64,000 nucleotides of DNA from Asterella californica (lineage: Eukaryota > Streptophyta > Marchantiopsida > Marchantiales > Aytoniaceae). The stretch lies in NCBI GenBank assembly GCA_036924285.1, contig JAYKYS010000018.1, positions 4,712,001 to 4,776,000 on the forward strand, read 5' to 3'. The position numbers and the translations under genes are program-made. Of this stretch, positions 21,257-32,613 are shown in pieces. The notes beneath the pieces are model-generated. The model had not been told where the DNA came from. It made no database searches and saw nothing but the letters and a program-made list of their open reading frames with translations. Position 1 is the first letter of the stretch. Each line of letters begins with the position of its first letter.

Positions 21257-22600
21257 TTATGCCGCAACAGTCAATGACGGCTGGAATAGGCACATTTGAC
21301 AGTCGTAGCTGTTCAAAGGGTCGATATGAGGCAATCTACTCCACGATTTAGTGGTAAGGTCATAACACTGAACAAATCTCAAGATCTCCTCATCCCACAC
21401 ATTTACAAGCATCAGGTAAATCAAATTCCCCCCAGCTAAGCACAAATCCCAATACCTAGTCCCAGCAAGTTTTGCGTTGACCTCGTTCTGCAATTCCGCT
21501 AACACGAACCACGAGGCGCTATCCGCTTTGAGCTCCCAGCAGTGAAAAATCAGTGAGTGTACCAACCGAAGAAACATTCGAACGTGGCCTCGGTGCTCCG
21601 CGAGCTCTATCGCAAAAATATTGTCCCGAATTCGATGGCGCGGCATCGGAATGTCGCACCACACGTCCAACTCGAGGTCATACTTTATGACACACCAGTC
21701 CCAGACGTCGTCACCGTCGCCATCGCGCAGCCCCCGAACAACACAGTAAAGGCAGTTGTTACTAGAAACGGGCGATCGTCTGAACCAAGTCACCGTCGGA
21801 GGATCGGCTCCAATGTACCAGGAATCGGTGGCATAGTCGTATACCTGCGTCTGGGGCCGTTTGGTCAGCATGCTCGACACCACAACCTTGTAGTTCTTCT
21901 GATCCTTATCACAACTCATTCCCACGACACATTTGGTCATTCTGGCATTCCAACTTCTGGACCTGGTGGCATGAAACCTAACATGCCCTATCCCTATCAT
22001 GTCCAGAGACCTTCCTTCTCCTGTTTCAACATCCATGGAAATCTCGAACAACGGGGGAGGTAGCGGCCTCCAGGATTTCGAAGCCGGATTGCACATAATT
22101 AGAGCCCCTGTTTCGCGGTTTTGAAAACAAAGCAATCCACCATCCGAGGTGGCCAAGTACAGGTCCTTATGATTCTCCACAAAGTCCAGTGAACGCTGTG
22201 TCCATTTTGCCTTGGTTTGATTGTAGGTTGTAAAAGAACCGGACATATTACAGAGCAGCTTCGGGTTCAAGTCGGGAGGACACAGGCCCCGCGAGAGAAT
22301 GACAGAATTCCACTGCTTGCAAACGTAACGCATACTAATGAGGTCATCGAAAGGAAGCATAGTCAGGACAGATTCAAGAATATCGTCCGGTAGGAAGCCC
22401 CAAACTGCAGAGTCCATGTCACCGGGAGACCGTAATTCATCTTTGATCGCAGGAGGGGCTGTGTTCTCGATCAGAAACTTCGTCAACATGTTATCCCCCA
22501 GCTCACGGACCCGCGTCTTCAGCATCCGACTGCGCTTGGCCATGGACTTCCTGTACCTCCTCACTCTCTCTTTCCATGATACAAAATGAGCTATGAACAT
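21257..22600 (-). CDS. F-box protein, LCR/FBX6-like (second of two)
   Basis: A 447-residue uninterrupted frame from an ATG at 22600. The first ~60 residues are basic (KERVRRYRKSMAKRSRMLKTR), possibly a nuclear signal. Met20 or Met62 are alternative starts, still upstream of the F-box. The F-box spans ~68-102 (GFLPDDILESVLTML, then LISMRYVCKQWNSVI) and should contact SKP1 in an SCF complex. Downstream, GGLLCFQ (~154-160) and CNPASKSW (170-177) mark the kelch-like substrate domain shared with the first gene. The C-terminus CLFQPSLTVAA parallels FQPSL in the first gene. The same family and strand and a ~1.1-kb gap suggest an old tandem duplication, though the proteins are now well diverged. Intronless; substrate unknown. 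Confidence 0.87.
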   Translation of the reverse strand: MFIAHFVSWKERVRRYRKSMAKRSRMLKTRVRELGDNMLTKFLIENTAPPAIKDELRSPGDMDSAVWGFLPDDILESVLTMLPFDDLISMRYVCKQWNSVILSRGLCPPDLNPKLLCNMSGSFTTYNQTKAKWTQRSLDFVENHKDLYLATSDGGLLCFQNRETGALIMCNPASKSWRPLPPPLFEISMDVETGEGRSLDMIGIGHVRFHATRSRSWNARMTKCVVGMSCDKDQKNYKVVVSSMLTKRPQTQVYDYATDSWYIGADPPTVTWFRRSPVSSNNCLYCVVRGLRDGDGDDVWDWCVIKYDLELDVWCDIPMPRHRIRDNIFAIELAEHRGHVRMFLRLVHSLIFHCWELKADSASWFVLAELQNEVNAKLAGTRYWDLCLAGGNLIYLMLVNVWDEEILRFVQCYDLTTKSWSRLPHIDPLNSYDCQMCLFQPSLTVAA

Positions 22601-24553
22601 TGTTACCAGCTATCTGATCGACTCAATCCACCACTTCGTTCTACTCGGCTTTTGCTTGTGCGACTCCTCTTAATGCGTTGTTACACCCGTCAAATTCAGA
22701 ACTACGTGGTCCGATCTTGAAGCTCCCAGTCAAAACCTTCTTATACTCTGCATAACTTGTAAATCAACTTAGGACCAGCCACCCCAGCGCTTGTGCTGCT
22801 TCTGCTCTCCTTACAGCAACTTCTATTTCGCAAAACAGTTAGAGCGTGCTTGTTCTCATAAGCTTCAATCGACCCGCTCTGCTACTCTGTTATCCGCATC
22901 TGGGGATAAGCCTCTCTAAGATTTTCCAGGGGGTGGATTTGCTTGAGATTTGAAGATCATTCACAGAGCTTCGCTCCAACCGGTGTCTGTGACAGTTCGA
23001 ATGAATTCCTGAGTTGCTCACATCCGCACCCGTCAGCCACAGAACATCAATGTTGGAGCATTTCGGGACCGGCGAGCCTTGTCTTCTCTCGATCCCTCTC
23101 TCAATCCACTTCTCAATCTGGGCATCGTTCGAGAGCCGAACAGAACAGTGGACAAGTAGTAGAATCTTTCTCTTTCCCTTTGTACCTCAATCCGTCTTCT
23201 CAACTTCTTCTCAACTTCCCCCTAACGCACACGAGGTTCATAAGCGTTGACTGAATGACGGCTCTGAAAGCAAACCGAATAAATCGTTGGGGGCTAGTCT
23301 GTCTTCCCCGGCTTCTTTTGGTTTTCTTCTTCCTCCTATTGAACAGACTCACGAGTCTGTAAGTTGTTGACTCGGGCAAGACAGGCGCTAGTCGACTAAT
23401 AGACAAATCCAATCCATGGACGGACCGACCCACTGCGTGCCAGTAGAAGGAGATTAGACAGAAAGAGAGAATTCCTCAAGAACGTGTGCCCTAAGAATTG
23501 GTGCCATTAGGAGGCGGAGGAAGAACCCCGACAGAAGGTGCAATAGTAAACAACAGTAAAAGAACTGCACAGCACAAGGGAACAGCCCTCGTCATCAGAT
23601 GATCAGACTACGACATCTATAACCTTCAAGCAGGCAACATTGCTCCTGAGCAGTGCCCAATAAGCTCAGCCACGAAAGTTAAAAAGAGACCAGTCCTCTG
23701 TCCGCCCTACAAAACGGCGCCATGGTCGAAACAACAAAAGAGATGCAGAGAGATGCTAGGCCGCCGTTGTCCACGGAAGATCCTACCGAGAAATGAAGTA
23801 GCAGCAAGTCCTCCTCCACTACACCTCACTTGATCCATGAGAGCAGACCAGGTGGGAAATTGCAAAGGAAGCTGATTCAGGATTGGATGAATCGTGACAT
23901 GTGCAGTGTGAAGCGTCGTACCATGTGACAAACTCCAGCACTAGCAGCGGCAGAAGACGAAGAGGAAGAAAAAAGTGAACCTGCCTCTTCTGTGCCCTTT
24001 AGCTTCCCTATCGGCGTCCCTGCTTTTTCCTTGAGCGCTGTGCAATTGGAATTCCAGCTGGTCGCCCCGTCTGCATGACTTCATGACTGGGACTGATCAA
24101 CTACCCTACCAAGGCCAACGTAGATGCGATGTCCTGACCTGACTCACCTGACTCACCGTACCGAGCGACTCCCCATCTATAGCCCTACGTCATAATTTCA
24201 TCCCACTCTAGCTACAGGAGCTTTGTCATGTCGTTAGAATTTACGCGCATTTCTTTCACAATGAACCATCCAACTTCTCTCCAGCCATTTGGTAGCATCA
24301 CTTTGTCCTTGTCCTGACTCCTCAGCTATACCCAGTATCCATTTTATCTCGACACAATCTACTCTCATTTCATGACCAACAGTCCATCCAGAACAAGCAG
24401 CATCAGCACATGATATGATTCGCCAATTTAGGCCGGCTTCACTAGTTAGCTAGTTTGGCGGATAAACCTGTGAGTAGAACGTAAACGTCCCACCATCCCC
24501 GGCGTCTAACTTGCCGAAGATTCAGGTAAGATAGTACGCACATACGCAAATAG
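22601..24553. other. upstream region of the second F-box gene; no further gene
   Basis: Pyrimidine-rich stretches near 22740-23350 would read as purine-rich leader on the minus strand. Open frames here (22943-23254, 23014-23250, 23707-23931) overlap and lack domains. Promoter elements probably lie here, but I cannot place them. Confidence 0.4.
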
Positions 24554-24940
24554 TTTTAACTTTTTCTATTGAAAGGGTTAGAGTATAAATTAAAATTTAT
24601 AAATTAAAAGTATTTTTACTCATGAGAATCATAAACTTTTATACCAGAGAAAGGTTATATTCACGTGAGTCACTTATGGATTTGGTATAACTGAAATGAG
24701 CATGTGTAATCAAGTTATCAAGTGAATCTAAATTTAATAGTTTAAGTTTAATAATTCAAATTTAATACTTAAATTTAGTGAAACTAATTTAGAGAACTTT
24801 GACACATGTTATGATTTGTAAACCTTGTTAACCAATACTTTTCTCTGTGTTTGTGTGTTTTCATTCACTGCATTTTTCACTTAATCTTTTTGAAAGCTAT
24901 TGTCAACCAATTGCCCATGATTATTTTGGTTAGTTATTTA
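24554..24940. repeat. AT-rich dispersed repeat, copy 1 of the stem-loop family
   Basis: Starts with the family stem-loop (aactttttc ... gaaagggttagag, then tataaattaaaa). The AT-rich body ends near attgtcaaccaattgcccat. A similar order of segments follows the copy at 28751 (attgctaaccaatggttaat near 29111). It has no coding content. Confidence 0.5.
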
Positions 24941-25888
24941 AACATTTTTTTCTGTTTTCATAGAACTGCAATTTGGATGTATATTTATTCAATCATTTAT
25001 TAACTTTTAGTTTTCCTAACAAGTAATTTATTTTCTTGTGATATATTTACCTGTAAAAAATCCAACTTGTCATCATTTGAACCCGACTTTTGCCAACGAG
25101 CATTAGCTTGTTGGCATCCCCATCCGCCCATAGCCAGGGGGACGTGAGGTAGAGTTTTTCTACCGAGAGGGTTCAGTCTGTGCAAGGGTAGCGTCATTCA
25201 GCTACAGAAAACCTCAATTCGAAAAAAGAAACACTAAATAATAGAGTCGTGAACCTAACCAACGTTTCATCACAAGAGAAACCATTTAAACCCCACTTTC
25301 AGGATTCCAGCCGGTTGAAAATTCCAGGAATGCCGGTTAGCCCCGAGCACTGGCTCACATACACCGAGGGAGAATAAACTGCGGGGATCGATAGAAAGCG
25401 TGTGTCAGTAACAAGTAGTTGCACATACAATGTTATTGCGATGATATGTATTTATCTCCATGGTATGGTATTTTATTCACAATGAATTGGGATCCAACTG
25501 AGTCATATATCGATTAACTGCACGCGAATGTTCGCTTCCATTTGAGTACTAGTCGACTCCTAGTTAATGCAGAATAGAAAACAAAGAAAACTTATTTAAC
25601 AAAAGCGAAGAATCGCACTGGAGTTCACATGATTTTTGAAAATAAGTAGTTTTTGTTTTTGTGACTCAAGTAAGCATACTTTCTTCCCATGACTTTGCTC
25701 GTGTTTTATTATTATCTTGCGTAGTCATGCCTTAATGCAGCTTCTAATGTTGGTTTACATAATACAAACCAATGTCATGACGTACGAATTTAAAGATAAT
25801 TAGAAACTGAATAAAGATAACGAAATCCTTTCTGTTGTGATTATAATATTAAGATTTAATAGCAAAGAAACTGACGATATAAATTTCC
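24941..25888. other. AT-rich intergenic DNA
   Basis: No gene or strong repeat seen. The only open frame of note (25197-25000, minus) has no recognisable motif. Confidence 0.5.
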
Positions 25889-25920
25889 TGTGACACAATG
25901 ACAACACTTATTGTGTCACA
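25889..25920. repeat. 11-bp perfect inverted repeat
   Basis: tgtgacacaat (25889-25899) pairs exactly with attgtgtcaca (25910-25920) around a 10-base loop. Confidence 0.85.
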
Positions 25921-26191
25921 TAAACAAGCAAGCACATGCATAATCACTTCCTCCATCTTTCGATAGAGAAGGCAAATGAGTAATAGATTAAACACAGAGT
26001 AAATTAATATATATTTAGTTTCAAGTTTTCGGACTTGTTTCCTTTGGCAACAGCAGTGTACTCATTACTTATGGTTTATATTTAGGTCTTTTTGTGTTTC
26101 CAAGCATAGACTAATAGTTAATATTTTAAAAATTTTGATTATTTTTATCTATTTAATATATAATATTTATATAATATTTATTTATTTCTTC

Positions 26192-27070
26192 GATAACAAT
26201 AAACGAGCAAAAGTTCCCATCATTAATCGAGCATGCATATTCAAGAAAACAAGTAAGCATATTTACCCTTCATTCATATTCACTTCTTTATCTGAATTTT
26301 GACAATTTCATAACACTGTACCTGATTTCCTTCCAAGAACACGCAACGTAAAGAAATATTAATCTCCAAGAAATATTAAAAATTGTAAAACCTAAAGCAA
26401 AAGATTTTCTAACGTCAAGAAGAGAAAAAGCAATTGTTTATCCAACGGCAATTTTGTCCAAAGCAGTGTCCATTGTCTTTGTATAATTTTATGTTTTTAA
26501 CTTTTTAACTTTTTTATTTTTGAAAATTACAGTAAATTTTTTACCTACGGGATTTACTTACGGTTGGAACGTACGTCCGAAATGAACAAAAATTAATTAA
26601 AGGTGCTTGCAGAAAACGCCTTGGCGTCTGGTGGCAAGAAATGAATATTTACAAAAGATTCCAGCTTTGACACACCCATTGGATGATCTCTGTCTTTGCA
26701 TGCTTTACCTTTCTCTAATTTTACAAGTACAGAACGGAAGTAAAGCGAGAATCTTCACACAGGAGTTCTTTTAAACCATCTAAACAGCAACAGAGTTGAG
26801 TAGTACTAACAAACGAGTCATATAATATCTCACGTCACATGTTACATTTAAATTTATTTGACAGAGCCTCCAGACGTGTGAAAGTTTTTGTTAAAATATT
26901 ACTCGTTCAAAAAGGTCTAAGCAGATAATTTTCTACACAAATTTTTTGTCTTGTTTATTTTAGACACATCAATTTCGTTGTGTGTCAAATTCTCATAATC
27001 CGATTCCCGTCATCAGCGAATATGCATGCAAGATCAACTTAAGAGAACTTTTGCTCGATTGTTGTTATTA
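26192..27070. repeat. possible ~880-bp unit bounded by imperfect inverted repeats
   Basis: cgataacaataaacgagcaa followed by aagttc and later gcatgcatattc (26192-26245) is matched, inverted, by gaatatgcatgca ... gaacttttgctcgattgttg (27018-27066). Related single ends occur at 28487 (cgataacaacaagcgagcta) and, inverted, 42546 (gaacttttgctcggtatctg). This suggests a decayed mobile element whose ends recur. There is no coding region inside. Confidence 0.4.
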
Positions 27071-27541
27071 GAAAAGATATAAATATTATGTGAAAATTCT
27101 GTATCAAGTTAATTTGAAAATTCTAATTTATCTCCAAATGTTAAAACAATAATTAGACCTAGAAATGCTGGAAAATCCAGACATAACCATGATGGGAGCG
27201 CGTAGAGACACGTTTCCAAAACACTATATCCTGGAGGCTTCTCACAAACATATCACGCTCTCCTTGCCATTTTTATTTAGAATGTAATATATTAAATCTT
27301 TGCATATTTGAATATGCAAGGGAGACGTTTTTTCCAGTAATGGTCAGTTTCAGTAAATTTTGGAATTAAGAATAAATTAAAAGGTGTAATGAAAATATGT
27401 AAGATATTACAAACTTAATAGAGCTAAACTATATTACATGTAAATGACATATGCTATAACCAGTAACTCCGCTTGTAATGGAATAACGAGACTATGTGTT
27501 AGCGATTTTTCTGGATCTGTCTCTTTCTTTTCTCTTCTCGA

Positions 27542-27771
27542 TTTTCATAACTATTCCATCGGTCTGTTCTCATTACTTTTTTTCTTTTCCTGGTTTCCAC
27601 AAAGATTATATCCGTCTGTTCTTGTTACTTCCTTTCTCTTTCCAGTTTTTACAAGGACTCCATCTGTGCACTCTTGATCGCTTTTTTCTCTTTCCAGTTT
27701 TCACAACGTCCCCATCCGTCCGTTCGCTACACGACAAAATTTTTTCTTTTTCTATTCTGTTTTTCACAATC
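27542..27771. repeat. 52-bp pyrimidine-rich minisatellite, ~4 units
   Basis: Units start at 27542, 27594, 27646 and 27698, exactly 52 bp apart; the last is longer and is followed by a partial unit. Each runs ttttcacaa...ccatccgtctgttc...tt, then a long ctttctctttccag pyrimidine tract. The units differ at many sites, so the array is old. Overlapping plus-strand open frames here are a by-product of the repeat. Confidence 0.85.
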
Positions 27772-28235
27772 TACGTATAACCATACTAACGCATAGCAAA
27801 AACTGGTATAACTCAACCATCTTCATGTGTGTTACACCATCTGTGTGTAAACAAGCGCCTCTGTTTTAGAGGCAGCCAAAACATCTCTATGTTCAGTTCC
27901 CTAGTCGCAAGTTCTGTGACGTTCACTTGATGATGAGTTGATTGTACAAGTCGCGTCTTCTTGTATCTTATGCTCAATTCTGCTTGTACGAAACAGGACC
28001 AAGTTCTCACTGATGGATCTAGAGACTATATAGTGACCTTGTGCAAAATAAAATCCAAGCGTCACGATTCTCCCTAGTATGTACAATGTGCATACAACCT
28101 TATACAATAATGCCTTCAGATAATCTGCAATTTCACGAGTCAGGAGGTAGTCTTACAGGAGACTTCTTTGATAATAATGAAGTATTCTCTCTCTTTACGT
28201 TCACTGGATGTATATGTGCCTCTTCCTAAAGGAGA

Positions 28236-28440
28236 CCTAACCCTATCGTTGGAAAGGTTAGGTAATAAATTAAATTTTAGATTAAAAATTATCTAGTGAT
28301 AATTAACCACCTGCATTTGTATTTTGGAGAGCGTGCCTAGTAGTGCTCTCCTTATAGTTTATGTTAAGGTGTTTTCGTTATTTCAGGTTGGATTAAAATT
28401 TAATATTAATAAGTATTTTAGTTATGTTTATCAGTTTGGT
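28236..28440. repeat. AT-rich dispersed repeat, copy 2 of the stem-loop family
   Basis: Stem-loop cctaaccctatcgttggaaa then ggttaggtaataaattaaat, followed by AT-rich sequence. The motif ggttaggtaataaatta recurs almost unchanged at 40254. Confidence 0.55.
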
Positions 28441-28603
28441 GTAAGATTTTTGTTTAACATTTTTATATTTTTGAGATATTTTCCCGATAACAACAAGCGA
28501 GCTAAAATTCATTGGAGTTGATAGTTTACTCACGCATTACTCGCCTATGAAACACACGAATTTGCACCGTCAGTGTTTCACGCTTGTCCCCATCCGACCC
28601 CAG

Positions 28604-28623
28604 CTATATATATATATATATAT
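28604..28623. repeat. (TA)n microsatellite
   Basis: A run of about ten TA dinucleotides. Confidence 0.95.
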
Positions 28624-28750
28624 GCTTTTGATGCATATTTCAGGATTACGTGAAATGATGTACTACTTGCAGGAGTGAAATAATACGCTGGATGCAAACA
28701 TGCATATTCGATCTTCTTCCAAATTCGAAAAGGAGAGAATATACATATTT

Positions 28751-29170
28751 TTTAATTTATGTCCTAACTTTTCCTCTTAGAAGGGTTAGGTCATAAATTA
28801 AAAGTTTTTAAATGAAATTTAATGACCCATCGACTAAATATTTTTGGCAACATGAGAGTGCTTCTATGTGTTGCACTTATGGGTTTTCTCCTTCTCGTAA
28901 CATGTGGAGTACTTTACGTAACAGAGAATTATTTTTAGACATTTAATAGTTTAAATTTTTATATTTTTAACTTGATTATCAGTTTATTCTGAAATATGTT
29001 TAGCTTGGTTCTCAGTTTGTTTTAACATTTGCATTCAAATTTGATTTTCAGTTTGTTATAAAATCTGTATTTTTTTCTACTAATGTATTTTTCAATAAAC
29101 ACTCACTCAATTGCTAACCAATGGTTAATAATAATTTTCTGAGCTCTGTTAACATTTATCTTTTTGCTCC
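28751..29170. repeat. AT-rich dispersed repeat, copy 3 of the stem-loop family
   Basis: The opening is itself palindromic: tttaatttatgtcctaactt ... gaagggttaggtcataaatt. The body then parallels copy 1 at 24554-24940 in order of segments. Confidence 0.55.
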
Positions 29171-29448
29171 TCCGGGCCAAAAGTGCACTTTGCATATATA
29201 TTATGTGCTGCAACGAAATTCTAGTGTACAGTAATATATTTTGTACCAATAGTTTCAAGTATAAATGAAATAGAACTTTAAAGCTCTATCAAGGAATTAC
29301 AATAAACTGGAAGCCTCTAGCACCTCTACATTTTTACTCATTAATGCGTACTTTTCACACGCGAGAACGATTTAATGCATATACAAACAAACGTAAGTCA
29401 GACAAAATATGATGTGGAAAGAATGTGAAGTAATTTTGGTTTATAGAT

Positions 29449-29641
29449 GTAGCTGAAAGGTGATTAGCAAAGGTGAGACGTTAGCAGATGGGCGAGTGAA
29501 TTAGATTGGGACTATGAGATCCAAAGTTCGAATTTCAGAGAAAATTTTTGTACAACGATATAAAAATCTTGTTACTTTCTAAGTGCAGCCTCCTGCCACA
29601 AGGTTAAGGTTCTTGGATCCTTGTTTACAAGTCCAATCACC
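29449..29641 (+). mobile_element. candidate tRNA-derived SINE with 13-bp direct repeats
   Basis: A 193-bp segment is flanked by ttggtttatagat (29436-29448) and ttgatttatagat (29642-29654), 12 of 13 identical. Inside, an A-box-like gttagcagatgggc (about 29480-29493) and a B-box-like agttcgaattt (29525-29535) stand about 45 bp apart, the spacing of a tRNA gene's internal pol III promoter. The rest, up to tccaatcacc, would be the tRNA-unrelated tail. It has no coding capacity and no poly(A) end. SINEs are copied by a LINE's reverse transcriptase in trans; none is seen nearby. Confidence 0.5.
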
Positions 29642-29654
29642 TTGATTTATAGAT

Positions 29655-30748
29655 AATATTTTTACTGATTTGAGCACTTATCTGAACACCACAACCGGGC
29701 AAGAATGAACTTAACAAACACTGAAATCAATGATGAATTTTAATTAATTCACACTTGATAAGATAACGTTTATATGTTAAAATATGGAGAGACTAATAAA
29801 TTTCAAAATGTGAAAAGACTAGAGGGTCTATAAATTGCGTTGGGACATTCAAAACCACATTGAAATAGTAGCTGCGGAGTTTAGTTCGTTATAGTCTAAA
29901 GGTCAAAGGAGACCAAGTTGACAAGGAAAGAGGAGGGCATTGCTACAGTTTCCTTGTCCTATTCACTATAGAGAATCTCACACCTTTCGAAGTTTCGATG
30001 CTTGTGTCCTGCGACGGGCGGAGGATTCGACCACCGTCATTCGGCCTAGAATGGTGAGGAGCAACCGTCACGCTAACAGCAGCTGGTCAGAGGCAACGGT
30101 GGAGTAAAACGTCCTTGTAGAGTAGAGAGCTAAAGAAGTCTCAGAGCCATGTGCATTCTGTATTGGTACGTGGGTCTTGGCATGATGTATCGCTATGTGT
30201 TTTAACTTCTCCTCGGACACGACAAAGCTTAGGTTTAGTTCTCCTCCTCGCTACTGAAATTTAGGGTCTAGGTTACCCAGAGCGACGTGCGCTTTCTCAT
30301 ATCGTTTTTGTCCGGTTTTTAAATTTGACATGAAAGGTAATATTAAGAAGCGGTTTTACACACTATCATTTAGTCAAAAAAAATTCATTTTGCTTTAAAA
30401 AAATATCAGAGATCAGTCATCTAAGATTTAACATTTTTGTTCTTCAAACGAGGTTCTCTCTGAAGAGGACATTTGAATTCAAACAGAGAATATAGAGCGA
30501 ATATTCCTGTTGAAACGAGATATGGAGTCAGTTACGAAAAGTGCTTTCACTCGTAAAATGCAGGATTTGGTCAGAATTTGGCACTCGTACCAAGCTAGAA
30601 GATCGTGGCAATCTTCACGCATCGTTCACTGTGACCTGCAAGGTTGAGATACAATTCCATCACTCAAAAGGTATAGTCATCTCATTATGGATTATGTAAG
30701 ATATTCACCTCATGTACACTTAGTCGGATTGTTTCGGATTACCCGATT
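29655..30748. other. no supported gene
   Basis: Mixed-composition intergenic DNA without a credible open frame or clear repeat. Confidence 0.5.
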
Positions 30749-30788
30749 CTCTAACCTTTTCAACCGGAAAGGTATAGAATAAATTAAT
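30749..30788. repeat. stem-loop family, short copy
   Basis: ctctaaccttttcaaccgga followed by aaggtatagaataaattaat, the same stem and the same ATAAATTAA tail as at 28236 and 28751. Confidence 0.45.
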
Positions 30789-32613
30789 GTGTAGATGAAA
30801 TGATGTTGGTTTTGCGTTAACAAGGTCCCTAACTTATACTCCTGGTAGTAAGCATCTGACTTATGGATTATGTCCGGATCTGTTAAGTACACCGAGACTG
30901 GTTAACAGTTGCGAGTTATAAATAAATTTGATGTTTTAGACCAACTTGATATAGCATTTCTACATAAAGTTTTCGATTGGAAGAAATTGCAGTTTGATGT
31001 ACAAGACCAACGCTAAGGACACTCACCACAATCTTCCCCCTTTTCGTTCTTTGCCCTAACCGATTATTAAGGTTTTCCCTCGACATTACCGTCTGAGAGA
31101 CGGGTAGGGTATGCACTCCGTTCTCTTCCTTTTCTTGACAGGTAGGGTACTCACACATAACACCTGTACCTATGGTCCCTTATTGCGCAAGGACTTGTGT
31201 GGTCCATCCAGATGAAGGTGTGGCAGATTCTCCACAATATGCATCGTTAGACAAGACTTGATTCTTGGAAGTTGGGAAAGTTACCTCTACGGATCTTTGA
31301 TTTCTGCATCAGTTTTTGTCATTGAAATCATAATGTTCGGACCTACCAGACATTCAAAGCATCATATGCTATGACTGCTGCGTTTCTGTATTTCTCCTAG
31401 GAATCTGCCATCTCTTACTCCATGGTAATGAGTGCTCCAGAAGACAGTTTTCTGGCAGGAACTACTGCAGACAACAAAGCCCCGGCGAACTGGATTTTCA
31501 TCGAGGGTGTTGATTCTTTCTACTGAATCCAGTCCAATTTCAAAAGGACAACACCAACACTCGAGGCATTTTAACACAAATTTTACCAGAAACACTTTTA
31601 ACGCTTTACTTTACTTGGTTATGGAAGAAGATCTCTTAGGATCAATCTCTTAGTTCATTCTGTTCATTTTCACTTTAAATCCATTACATAAGATCTAGTC
31701 TTCTTTCAAAGTTTTCCACAAAATATTGCACATCCCACTCCGTTGGTTGATAAAGACTTGAGTCTTTGGTCTTATGCAACCTAGAAGCTACGAGTAACGG
31801 GTTAGTAACTCAATTTTCAAGGATGAATGTCCTCGGGATAGCTCATTCGTAAGTCTTGGAGACCATCTCGGGGTTCACGGCCAACCAAGAAGATTATTGG
31901 TTAGGATCAGTTTTTATGGCTCAAGATTGACTCAAACTTCTCAATGAGAACTTAGCCTCAAAGCTTACAAATTTCAGTAGTGGGCAATCCATGAATGACC
32001 TACAAGATTTGCACCGAACTACATACAATAGGATAGCTCAAATCTTGGCTGTAAAGGATTCTTGTACCTCATAAAATATTTTTTAGATTTTATCATTACT
32101 TTAACGTACCAAAATTGCATAAAATTTTATACGTAAAATTTATATATAATGTATGATAGTAAATGAGATCTCTTGCACATCATTGAAAATAATTGAATTG
32201 GATGACTACATCCGTTCTAACAGCCGCTAAAAGAAATCGGGTGCATACTCACGAAAAGAGAACATGTTATCAATTTTTATGATTTATGGAAAGTGACTTC
32301 CAAAAAATCGTCAAAAATCAACATTCTGATGACTTTTGAAAACATATAATTTCCAGAAATTGATAAATTTGAACATAAGACGAGCATTTCATACTAACAA
32401 CACAATATATAGTAGATGATCTTCTTGGAAACAATTTGATCAATTTGGACAAATTCCATGGAAATCATAGTTATCCATTAAAATTTACAAATTTGATCAA
32501 TTTTGCAATTTAGAATTACAAATTTAGTACCACAAATGATCAATGCTTGTTATTAGATGAAATTTGATGTCATCAAATTGAAATACATGTGCATGTCGTA
32601 ACTCTGACTACGT
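30789..32613. other. no supported gene
   Basis: AT-rich, with short overlapping open frames on both strands at 31362-31653 and none with a domain. Nothing else noted. Confidence 0.5.

Noticed and set aside
21557..22063. 168-codon plus-strand frame
   Set aside because: It is the antisense shadow of the second F-box gene.
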